The notes under the pieces: generated by a model | The model's database searches: none | The model's input: only the letters and a program-made list of their open reading frames with translations | What the model was told of the DNA's origin: nothing | Part shown: positions 7,103 through 13,413 of the stretch, piece by piece | Layout of the letters: each line of letters starts with the position of its first letter | How positions within the stretch are numbered: the stretch's first letter is position 1 | Translations under genes and position numbers: made by a program | Assembly: GCA_020852035.1 (NCBI GenBank) | Contig: JADZBR010000309.1 | Location: forward strand, 1-13,990 | Length of the DNA stretch: 13,990 nt | Reading direction: 5' to 3' | From: Caulobacteraceae bacterium | GTDB lineage: Bacteria; Pseudomonadota; Alphaproteobacteria; Caulobacterales; Caulobacteraceae

Positions 7103-7804
7103 ATGAAGCTCTATCAGACCTACGACTCGCCCTTTCCGACCCGGGTGCGCCTGCTGCTCTACGCCAAGGGAATCGACGCTGAGATCATTCAGCCGCCAGG
7201 TTTCCACGACTCCTCGGAAAGCAAGGGCGAGTACCTGCGGCTCAACCCTATCGGGAGAGTGCCGACCCTGGTGTTGGACGACGGTCGCGCCCTGCCGGAG
7301 TCCGAAGTCATCTGCGAGTATCTGGAAGACACCTATCCGGAGCCGCCCCTCAGACCCGCCGATCCTTGGGATCGCGCCCGGATGCGCCTGCTCTCGCGGA
7401 TCTGCGACTTCTACGTCGTGATGGCGATGAACACCTTCTTCAATCTGGCGGGTCGCTCGCGCCGGCACTGGGAACCGGAGGCGATCGCCGCGGCGGCCGC
7501 GAAGCTGGCGGAGGCCGTGGCCCATCTGGAGCCCTACATCGGCGAGGAGGGCTATGCGGTCGGACGCGGCCTGACCCAGGCCGACGGCGCCATCGTTCCG
7601 CAACTGATTTTGGCCAGCGAGTGGATTCCGGAACTGTTCGGCGTGGCCGATCCCCTGCGGTCGCTGCCGAAGGTTTCAGCCTACTGGCGGGCGATCCAGC
7701 GCAATCCGATCGCCGCGCGCCTCGCCGCCGAGACCCGTGACGCCATCGCCGAGCAGCAGGCGGCGGCCAGGGCCCGCGCGGCGGCGCGGCGCGGGGCGGG
7801 CTGA
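7103..7804 (+). CDS. Glutathione S-transferase family protein
   Basis: A 233-residue cytosolic GST. The N-terminal thioredoxin-like domain (about 1-80) has Ser9-Pro10 in YDSPFPTRVRLLLY at the usual thiol-activating position. The cis-proline motif is GRVPTL (Pro54), and the glutathione-binding pair is Glu66-Ser67 in LPESEVICEYLEDTYP. The all-helical C-terminal domain holds the folding motif around GRGLTQADGAIVPQLILASE, where the Asp is the conserved N-capping residue. The C-terminus ends in an Ala/Arg-rich tail. GGGGAG (7087-7092) precedes the ATG. The substrate cannot be told from sequence. It has no close operon partner other than the DUF3008 gene upstream. Confidence 0.87.
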   Translation: MKLYQTYDSPFPTRVRLLLYAKGIDAEIIQPPGFHDSSESKGEYLRLNPIGRVPTLVLDDGRALPESEVICEYLEDTYPEPPLRPADPWDRARMRLLSRICDFYVVMAMNTFFNLAGRSRRHWEPEAIAAAAAKLAEAVAHLEPYIGEEGYAVGRGLTQADGAIVPQLILASEWIPELFGVADPLRSLPKVSAYWRAIQRNPIAARLAAETRDAIAEQQAAARARAAARRGAG

Positions 7805-7817
7805 CGCCGGACATGCG

Positions 7818-7847
7818 AAGGGCCGCCCCCTCGCGGGAGCGGCCCTT
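7818..7847. terminator. Strong hairpin, likely bidirectional terminator
   Basis: Stem AAGGGCCGC/GCGGCCCTT (9 bp, 7818-7826 with 7839-7847), extended inside by CCC/GGG with a TCGC loop. It begins 14 bases after the GST stop and is the last structure downstream of the minus-strand patatin gene and small ORF. There is no T-run on either side, so termination is inferred from position and stem strength. Confidence 0.6.
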
Positions 7848-7854
7848 CCATTGT

Positions 7855-7914
7855 CGACCTCGTGAGGTCGCCAGGAACTGTTTGCGCTAGGCGCAGACCT
7901 CGACTGCGGAGGTC
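7855..7914. repeat. Four alternating GACCTC/GAGGTC segments (two stackable hairpins, alternative pairings possible)
   Basis: CGACCTC/GAGGTCG pairs across two bases (7855-7870). GACCTC (7896-7901) pairs with GAGGTC (7909-7914) across a seven-base loop. Because both hairpins use the same six-base arms, inner segments 7864-7869 and 7896-7901 can pair, as can the outermost pair. The arrangement resembles mutually exclusive RNA stems. On the minus strand the first hairpin overlaps the 3' end of the small ORF and the second lies just after its stop codon. Confidence 0.6.
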
Positions 7915-7952
7915 CAGCTCATGGTCTCACGACGGTTGAAACAATGAGACAC
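7887..7952 (-). CDS. Candidate 21-residue small protein or leader peptide with perfect Shine-Dalgarno
   Basis: GTG (7952-7950) opens a 21-codon frame ending in TAG (7889-7887). The peptide begins MSHCFNRRETM and ends SAVEVCA, with two Cys and one Trp. It is too short to compare by eye with any family. The support is the 16-base match to the full anti-Shine-Dalgarno complement at ideal spacing, with GGAGG ending seven bases before the GTG. An internal ATG at codon 11 could give an 11-residue product, but it has no comparable ribosome-binding site. The frame starts 88 bases downstream of the patatin stop on the same strand and is followed by hairpins, so it could be the tail of that transcript or an independent small RNA/mRNA. 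No same-strand gene follows, which argues against classical attenuation. Confidence 0.5.
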   Translation of the reverse strand: MSHCFNRRETMSWTSAVEVCA

Positions 7953-7953
7953 T

Positions 7954-7969
7954 GGATCACCTCCTTTCT
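7954..7969 (-). promoter_or_regulatory. Full-length Shine-Dalgarno sequence (16-base complement of the 16S rRNA tail)
   Basis: Read on the minus strand this is AGAAAGGAGGTGATCC, the reverse complement of GGATCACCTCCTTTCT, the 3' end of alphaproteobacterial 16S rRNA. Most genes here have four to six matching bases. This one has the whole tail, placed correctly for the GTG at 7952. Confidence 0.75.
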
Positions 7970-8040
7970 GCTGTTGAAAGACATGCGCCCAAACGGGAGC
8001 CCCTCGAATATGGGGCGGAATCAGCGGTAGCGCAAACCCC

Positions 8041-9789
8041 TCACCCCGATGTGACGTAGAGGTCGGCCAGGTGCGGGCGACGCCGCAGATCGGTGAGGGG
8101 ACGGTCGAGCGCCTCCAGGACGGCCTTGGTGGCGTGATAACCGGCCTGGACCGCGGGCTCGAAAGCTTTCCAGTCGCGGATCTCCACCCCCGTCAGGTCC
8201 GGCAGCACCAGCACGTCGGCGGCCTCGCGCGCGGCGGCCAGGTCGCGGCCGGAGGAGACGGTGGCGGCGCGCATCAGGAGCGAGACGATGGGCGGGCCCT
8301 TGCGCCATTCGCCGCTCCAGATCCATTTCCAGACCGAGGACGGCCGGGCCACTTCGGCGGCGGTGATGCTGCGCCCGCGGGTGACGTCGACGCCGAGGAT
8401 GGGGCCGCTCTGGACGGCGCGCATCAGATCGACCGGAAAGTTCTTCATCACCGCCCCGTCGACCAGCACGTTGGCGCCGTCGGTGGCCGGCGGCAGGATG
8501 CCGGGAAGCGAGATCGAGGCCCGGAGCGCCTGACGCAACGAACCCTTCTGATGCACCTGATAGGTCCCCGAGGTCAGGTTCGACGAGACGCAGAAGAACG
8601 GCCGCCAGAGGTCGGCGATGTCTGTGTCGCCGAAATGCTCCTCCAGCCGCTGGGCCACCTTGATCCCCTGGGTCATGGCCAGCAGAGGCAGGGCGATGTC
8701 GTCCAGCGGGCTGGTCTCGACGAACGCTTTGCAGACCCGCGCTTCCAGTTCCTCGTCGTCCCAGCCCTTGGCGACGCCGGCGGCGATGACGGCGCCCATC
8801 GAGACGCCGCCCAGGAAGTCGATCGGTTCGCCGGCCTCGCGCAGCGCCTTGATCGCGCCGATGTGGGCGTAGGCCCGCGCGCCGCCGCCGGAGAACACCA
8901 GGCCCACCGCCCGGTTGGTGATCAGCCGCGCCAGCCGCTGGATGTCGGCGCTGTCTCCCTCGCGGATGTGGAAGAGCCGCGCCGGGTTGAGCGCGTCCAG
9001 CCAGGCGGCCGAGCCGCTTGGGGTGCGGACTTCCGGGGCGTGGGTCAGGATCAGGTCCACCAGGCGGTGAACCTGCAGCGCGGCGCTATCGGCCGGGTCG
9101 GCCGGCGGCGGTGCGCGGTCGCCGGCCCCGACGCGGAACAGGCGATCCGACTGTCGGCCGACAATGCGGCGCCAGGCGACCTCGTCCGCCTCGCCGGCGT
9201 AGAGCACGAAGTCGTGCTCGCGCTCGACCTCGGAGAACCATTCGGTGGGCGCGCGCTGGGTCTCCACGCCCAGCACCTCGCAGGTGTAGCCGGCCGCGCG
9301 CACGGCCTCGGCCACGGCTTCGGCGAGCGCACGCACCTTCACCGCGCCGCTCACCGCCGCGAAGCCGAACACGGACGGGTCTGTCGAACCGCCGCCGGAG
9401 AGCGGCCGGCGGGAGCGGGCGATGGTCAGGCGGGCGATCTCGGTGGTCACCGCCGGATCGCGCTCGGCCGCCTTGAAGAACTCCGAGCGCGGCATGGCGT
9501 AGATTTCGCTGTCGCGCAGCGCCACCACCCGCGCCGAGTGCTGGGTTCCGGCCAGCAGGGCCTGTTCTCCCACGGGCTCGCCGGGACGGATCACGCCGGC
9601 GAAGGTCGGCTCGCCGCCGGCCTCGGTGCGGAAGACCCCCAGCCGGCCGGCGTGCAGCAGGAAGAGCTGATCGGCGGCCTCGCCGCTGTCGAACAGCACC
9701 GCCCCTCCGGGCAGGGAGAACCACACCGCCTCGCCCTCGCGTCGTTCGGCGGCGAAGAGGCGGATGAGCGCGCTGGCCGACTCGCTCAC
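8041..9789 (-). CDS. Patatin-like phospholipase with N-terminal cyclic-nucleotide-binding domain (NTE/RssA type)
   Basis: A 582-residue fusion. Residues 1 to about 115 resemble a CRP-like cyclic-nucleotide-binding domain (PGGAVLFDSGEAADQLFLLHAGRLGV, then GEPVGEQALLAG). A middle region of about 180 residues has no clear signature. The patatin domain starts near 293: oxyanion-hole GGGARAYAHIG (301-311), nucleophile elbow GVSMG with Ser330, and the dyad Asp444 in VDGAVMKNFPVD. The catalytic Ser-Asp dyad is intact, so it is probably an active serine esterase or lysophospholipase of the neuropathy-target-esterase group, possibly controlled by a nucleotide or acting at the membrane. There is no signal peptide or clear membrane helix. 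The start is GTG at 9789, with GGCGAG upstream. The gene is divergent from the leucine operon. Confidence 0.9.
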   Translation of the reverse strand: MSESASALIRLFAAERREGEAVWFSLPGGAVLFDSGEAADQLFLLHAGRLGVFRTEAGGEPTFAGVIRPGEPVGEQALLAGTQHSARVVALRDSEIYAMPRSEFFKAAERDPAVTTEIARLTIARSRRPLSGGGSTDPSVFGFAAVSGAVKVRALAEAVAEAVRAAGYTCEVLGVETQRAPTEWFSEVEREHDFVLYAGEADEVAWRRIVGRQSDRLFRVGAGDRAPPPADPADSAALQVHRLVDLILTHAPEVRTPSGSAAWLDALNPARLFHIREGDSADIQRLARLITNRAVGLVFSGGGARAYAHIGAIKALREAGEPIDFLGGVSMGAVIAAGVAKGWDDEELEARVCKAFVETSPLDDIALPLLAMTQGIKVAQRLEEHFGDTDIADLWRPFFCVSSNLTSGTYQVHQKGSLRQALRASISLPGILPPATDGANVLVDGAVMKNFPVDLMRAVQSGPILGVDVTRGRSITAAEVARPSSVWKWIWSGEWRKGPPIVSLLMRAATVSSGRDLAAAREAADVLVLPDLTGVEIRDWKAFEPAVQAGYHATKAVLEALDRPLTDLRRRPHLADLYVTSG

Positions 9790-9829
9790 GACGACTCGCC
9801 ATGAGTGGTGAGTTCTCCCGCATTTTGCA

Positions 9830-9857
9830 TTGTGGAAGGTGAGATCGGTGCTAGTTC
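9830..9857 (+). promoter_or_regulatory. Candidate housekeeping promoter of the leucine-degradation operon
   Basis: GCTAGTTC (9850-9857) matches seven of eight positions of the Caulobacter -10 consensus GCTANAWC. A weak -35, TTGTGGA (9830-9836), lies 13 bases upstream. It would leave a leader of about 160 bases before the carboxylase ATG. The call rests on pattern only. Confidence 0.35.
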
Positions 9858-9974
9858 AGGCGAAATCCTGGAACACATGATGCAGGAATCGGTCTCTCGC
9901 AGCATCGAATGGCCCATGCGACTGAACTTTGTCGAGGAAACCCGGCCCATGATGCAAGGCTACGCTCGCTCGGG

Positions 9975-9988
9975 AGCATTGCAACGCT
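9975..9988. promoter_or_regulatory. Candidate operator: imperfect palindrome centred on TTGCAA
   Basis: AGCATTGCAACGCT is palindromic except for one symmetric pair. It sits 34 bases before the carboxylase start codon. Regulators of short-chain acyl-CoA genes in some alphaproteobacteria (the PccR/ScfR group) bind TTTGCAAA-like sites. A link here is a guess. Confidence 0.3.
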
Positions 9989-10022
9989 TCCGCCCCGCCG
10001 CATGCCGGGTTAAGGCGGAGAC

Positions 10023-11615
10023 ATGACGCGACTTTCGACTGCTCTCGATCCGCGTTCCGAAGCGTTCCAGGCCAATGACGCCCTGAACCGGCGGCTGGCG
10101 GCCGAACTGCGAGACAACGTGGCCAAGACGGCCCTGGGCGGCTCGCAGGCTTCGCGGGAGCGACATACCGGCCGCGGCAAGCTGTTGCCGCGCGAGCGGG
10201 TGGAGCGGCTGCTCGATCCCGGTTCGCCGTTCCTGGAGGTCGGCCAGCTGGCCGCCTTCGACCTCTACGACGGCGAGGCGCCGGCGGCCGGGGTGATCAC
10301 CGGCATCGGCCGCGTCTCGGGCCGCGAGGTGATGATCGTCGCCAACGACGCCACGGTGAAGGGCGGCGCCTATTTCCCGATGACGGTGAAGAAGCATCTG
10401 CGCGCGCAGGAGATCGCGATGCAGAACCGCCTGCCGTGCGTTTACCTGGTCGACAGCGGCGGCGCGAACCTGCCGCACCCGGCCGAGGTGTTTCCCGACC
10501 GCGACCACTTCGGCCGCATCTTCTTCAACCAGGCGCGGATGAGCGCCGAGGGCATCGCCCAGATCGCCTGCGTGATGGGCTCGTGCACCGCCGGCGGCGC
10601 CTATGTGCCGGCGATGAGCGACGAGACGGTGATCGTGCGGGGGCAGGGCACCATCTTCCTCGGCGGCCCGCCGCTGGTGAAGGCCGCCACCGGCGAGGTG
10701 ATCAGCGCCGAGGAACTGGGCGGGGCCGAGACCCACGGCCGCAGGTCCGGCGTGGTCGATCATGTGGCTGAGAACGACGAGCACGCCCTGCAGATCGTCC
10801 GCCGCATCGTCTCGCGGCTGAACAGCGTGAAGTCGATCGAGATGGACGTCGCCGAGCCGAGGCCGCCGGCGGTCGATCCCGAGGGGCTCTACGGCGTGAT
10901 CCCGCAGGACGTGCGCGCGCCCTACGACGTGCGCGAGGTGATCGCCCGCATCGTCGACGGCTCGGAGTTCGATGAGTTCAAGAGCCTCTACGGCGCGACC
11001 CTGGTCACCGGCTTTGCGCGCATCTGGGGCTATCCGGTGGCGATCCTGGCCAACAACGGCGTGCTGTTCTCCGAGAGCGCGCTGAAGGGGGCGCACTTCA
11101 TCGAGCTGGCCTGCCAGCGGAAGATCCCGCTGGTCTTCCTGCAAAACATCTCCGGCTTCATGGTCGGCGGGAAGTACGAGGCGGGCGGCATCGCCAAGGA
11201 CGGCGCCAAGCTCGTCACCGCCGTCGCCAGCGCCAACGTGCCGAAGTTCACCGTGTTGATCGGCGGCTCCTTCGGGGCCGGCAACTACGGCATGTGCGGG
11301 CGCGCCTATTCGCCGCGCTTCCTCTGGACCTGGCCCAACAGCCGCATCAGCGTGATGGGCGGCGAGCAGGCCGCCAGTGTGCTGGCCACCGTCCACCGGG
11401 ATGCCGACAAGTGGACGCCCGAGGAGGAGGAAGCCTTCAAGGCCCCGATTCGTCAGCGCTACGAAGACGAGGGCAGCCCCTATCACGCCACCGCCAGGCT
11501 CTGGGACGACGGGGTCATCGACCCGGTGCAGACCCGCGACATCCTCGGCCTTTCGATCTCGGCGGCGCTGAACGCCCCGATCCCCCCGACGCCGTTCGGC
11601 GTTTTCCGGATGTAA
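10023..11615 (+). CDS. mccB: 3-Methylcrotonyl-CoA carboxylase beta (carboxyltransferase) subunit
   Basis: The protein transfers carboxylate from carboxybiotin to 3-methylcrotonyl-CoA, giving 3-methylglutaconyl-CoA, in leucine degradation. At 530 residues it has both carboxyltransferase halves. The N-terminal half carries SGGANLPHPAEVFPDRDHFG (145-164) and GSCTAGGAYVPAMSDE (186-201), close to the mitochondrial MCC beta sequence. The C-terminal half carries GSFGAGNYGMCGRAYSPRF (from about 414) and the VMGGEQAA block. These distinguish MCC beta from propionyl-CoA carboxylase beta. The start ATG at 10023 has GGAG upstream. The stop codon overlaps the AAGGAG ribosome-binding site of the next gene, so the two are co-transcribed. 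Its biotin partner is probably the incomplete gene at the right edge. Confidence 0.94.
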   Translation: MTRLSTALDPRSEAFQANDALNRRLAAELRDNVAKTALGGSQASRERHTGRGKLLPRERVERLLDPGSPFLEVGQLAAFDLYDGEAPAAGVITGIGRVSGREVMIVANDATVKGGAYFPMTVKKHLRAQEIAMQNRLPCVYLVDSGGANLPHPAEVFPDRDHFGRIFFNQARMSAEGIAQIACVMGSCTAGGAYVPAMSDETVIVRGQGTIFLGGPPLVKAATGEVISAEELGGAETHGRRSGVVDHVAENDEHALQIVRRIVSRLNSVKSIEMDVAEPRPPAVDPEGLYGVIPQDVRAPYDVREVIARIVDGSEFDEFKSLYGATLVTGFARIWGYPVAILANNGVLFSESALKGAHFIELACQRKIPLVFLQNISGFMVGGKYEAGGIAKDGAKLVTAVASANVPKFTVLIGGSFGAGNYGMCGRAYSPRFLWTWPNSRISVMGGEQAASVLATVHRDADKWTPEEEEAFKAPIRQRYEDEGSPYHATARLWDDGVIDPVQTRDILGLSISAALNAPIPPTPFGVFRM

Positions 11616-11625
11616 GGAGACCGCC

Positions 11626-12468
11626 ATGCCCAATCCCATCGCCGATCCGCCGGTCGAGCACCTCGACGCCGCCGCCGCCGGGGACCCGGTCCGCATCGAG
11701 GCCCCGGCCGAGGGGATCGCGACCGTCTCGATCAATCGCGCGACGCGCAGGAACAGCTTCAACGCCGAGACCATCACCGCGCTCTACGAAGCCTTCGAGA
11801 CCCTGCAGGCGGCCGAGGGCGGCGTGCGGCTGGTTTTCCTGCGCGGCGAGGGCGGCACGTTCAGCGCCGGCGCCGACCTCGAGTGGATGCGCGACGCGGT
11901 CAGCTGGACCGAGGCCGACAACCGCGAGGACGCCATGGAAATGGCGAAGATGCTCAAGGCCCTGTGGGACCTGCCGTGCTTCACCGTGGCGCTGGTCGAG
12001 GGCGGGGCCTACGGCGGCGGCGCGGGCCTGGTGGCGGCCTGCGACTGGGCGGTGGCGGTCGAGACGGCGAAGTTCAGCTTCTCGGAGGTCAAGCTCGGCC
12101 TGATCCCGGCGACCATCAGTCCCTATGTGGTCGCGGCCATCGGCCCGCGCGCCGCCCGCGGCCTCTTCGCCAGCGCCCGGGTCTTCGACGCCGTGGAGGC
12201 TCAGCGCGTCGGACTGGTGAGCGAGGTGGTCACCGACGCGGCGGGGCTGGAGGCCGCGCGCGAACGGCTGGCCAAGGAGATCATGGCCTGCGCGCCCGGC
12301 GCCGTCGCCGACTCCAACCGCCTGGTCGAGGACGTCGCCGGCGAGGAGATCGACCACGGCCTGATGGAGGAGACCGCCCGCCGCATCGCCCGCGCCCGCG
12401 TCGGCGAGGAGGGCCAGTTGGGCGTTCGCGCCTTCCTCGACCGCAAGAAGCCCGACTGGGCCGGCTGA
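11626..12468 (+). CDS. liuC: Methylglutaconyl-CoA hydratase (enoyl-CoA hydratase/isomerase family)
   Basis: A crotonase-fold protein of 280 residues. It probably hydrates 3-methylglutaconyl-CoA to 3-hydroxy-3-methylglutaryl-CoA, the step after methylcrotonyl-CoA carboxylase. The oxyanion-hole segments are FSAGADLEWM (79-88) and GGAYGGGAGL (126-135). The catalytic glutamate is about Glu154 in FSEVKLGLIPATISPYV. The PATISPYV stretch is typical of bacterial LiuC-like hydratases. The first 25 residues extend past the usual start of the fold. The ATG at 11626 is preceded by AAGGAG (11614-11619). The gene lies 10 bases after the carboxyltransferase stop. The substrate is inferred from operon context. 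Confidence 0.88.
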   Translation: MPNPIADPPVEHLDAAAAGDPVRIEAPAEGIATVSINRATRRNSFNAETITALYEAFETLQAAEGGVRLVFLRGEGGTFSAGADLEWMRDAVSWTEADNREDAMEMAKMLKALWDLPCFTVALVEGGAYGGGAGLVAACDWAVAVETAKFSFSEVKLGLIPATISPYVVAAIGPRAARGLFASARVFDAVEAQRVGLVSEVVTDAAGLEAARERLAKEIMACAPGAVADSNRLVEDVAGEEIDHGLMEETARRIARARVGEEGQLGVRAFLDRKKPDWAG

Positions 12469-12489
12469 TCCGCGCGGGGGGGCCGGGGC

Positions 12490-13410
12490 ATGGCGGAAAA
12501 GGAGATCGAGATCGTCGGCCTCGCCGCCCTCGGCGATTGGCTGAAGGGCGATGCGGAAGCCCCGCCCGAGGGCGCCCGGTGCGCCAACTGCCAGGCCGTT
12601 CTGCAAGGCCCCTACTGCCACAACTGCGGCCAGGTGGCCGACGACTACCACCGGTCCATCTGGGAACTCGCCAAGGAGGCGCTCTCCAGCTGGACCAACC
12701 TCGATTCCAAGCTGATGCGCACGGTTCCGCGCCTGTTCCTGAACCCCGCCCAACTGACCAACGACTATCTGGCCGGCAAGCGGGCGGGGCAGGTGCCGCC
12801 GCTCAGGATGTTCCTGGTGGTGGTGTTGGTCTTCTTCGTGGTCGGCGGCCTGGGCGGCGGCGATACGAACTTCGTGGTGGGCGGCCAGCCGCCGCCCGAG
12901 GCGAACCTCGCCCGCGCCGAGTTCGATCTCCAGAAGGTCCTGGTCGACGAAGGCATCCCGTTCAGCGGCTGGATCGGCCCCCGCCTCGGCTATGCCGCCG
13001 AGCATCCGGAGGAGTTCGCCGCCGAGCTGCGGGAATGGCCACACCGGATCGCCATCATGCTGATGCCCATCGGCGCCCTGATCCTGGGGCTGCTCTACGC
13101 CTTCAGCCGGCGCTTCTTCCTGTTCGATCACCTGATCTTCACCATGCACTCGCTCTCGTTCATGGGGCTGCTGGTCAGCCTCATGACGCTGCTGGGCCTG
13201 GTTCCCGTGCTGAGCCTGCTCAACCTCATCCTGGTGTTCGCCATTCCGGCGCACCTCTTCCTGCACATGCGCGGCGTCTACGGCTCCGGCGCGGTCGGGA
13301 CCCTGGCGAGAATGGCTGTCCTCGGCGTCGGGACCTTCGCCGCCTTTGTCGTTCTGATCCTGCTGGCGGTGGGCTTCGGCGTCTCGGCCATGCCAGGCGG
13401 GAGTTCTTAG
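12490..13410 (+). CDS. DUF3667 zinc-ribbon integral membrane protein
   Basis: 306 residues. A treble-clef-like zinc ribbon lies near the N-terminus: Cys31, Cys34, Cys43 and Cys46 in CANC and CHNC. A conserved WTNLDSKLMRTVPRLFLNP segment (about 72-90) and YLAGKRAGQVPPLRMF follow, then the first membrane helix (about 104-122), a long loop (about 123-183) and about four more hydrophobic segments (184-300). This is the DUF3667 layout, with no established function. It lies 21 bases after liuC and only three bases before the next carboxylase gene, so it is translated from the same message. A cytoplasmic zinc ribbon with a membrane body is inferred. A transport or sensing role cannot be claimed. Confidence 0.85.
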   Translation: MAEKEIEIVGLAALGDWLKGDAEAPPEGARCANCQAVLQGPYCHNCGQVADDYHRSIWELAKEALSSWTNLDSKLMRTVPRLFLNPAQLTNDYLAGKRAGQVPPLRMFLVVVLVFFVVGGLGGGDTNFVVGGQPPPEANLARAEFDLQKVLVDEGIPFSGWIGPRLGYAAEHPEEFAAELREWPHRIAIMLMPIGALILGLLYAFSRRFFLFDHLIFTMHSLSFMGLLVSLMTLLGLVPVLSLLNLILVFAIPAHLFLHMRGVYGSGAVGTLARMAVLGVGTFAAFVVLILLAVGFGVSAMPGGSS

Positions 13411-13413
13411 AAG

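Larger units (their letters stand above)
9790..10022. other. Divergent intergenic region between the patatin gene and the mcc/liu operon
   Basis: These 233 bases are less G/C-biased than the surrounding genes. They hold a possible operon promoter, a 9-base direct repeat CATGATGCA (9876-9884 and 9948-9956, 72 bases apart), the TTGCAA-centred palindrome at 9975-9988, and a GGAG ribosome-binding site (10016-10019) for the carboxylase gene. A 73-codon open frame crosses it and ends in an ATGA overlap with the next gene. Its codon use is unlike real genes here, so I do not call it. Confidence 0.6.

Noticed and set aside
5471..7603. Minus-strand open frame of about 710 codons spanning spmX, ivd, DUF3008 and GST
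   Set aside because: It crosses four well-supported genes on the opposite strand and shows only low-complexity composition. Stop codons are rare antisense to high-GC genes.
7887..7952. Small ORF as a PQQ precursor peptide (PqqA)
   Set aside because: A Trp followed by Val-Glu-Val is faintly similar, but the essential Glu-x3-Tyr core is missing and no pqq genes are nearby.
7952..7969. Plus-strand match to the 16S rRNA 3' end, considered as an rRNA gene fragment or integration remnant
   Set aside because: The match is only about 18 bases and nothing upstream resembles 16S rRNA. The reverse complement acting as a Shine-Dalgarno sequence for a minus-strand frame explains it better.
8071..9804. 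Long plus-strand open frame (577 codons) opposite the patatin gene
   Set aside because: It is the antisense shadow of a GC-rich gene. The product is a His/Arg/Gly-rich sequence with no domain, while the minus-strand frame has intact catalytic motifs.
9805..10026. 73-codon frame ending in an ATGA overlap with mccB, resembling a translationally coupled upstream ORF
   Set aside because: Its third codon positions are not G/C biased like genuine genes here, it has no convincing ribosome-binding site, and the sequence looks like an untranslated leader.
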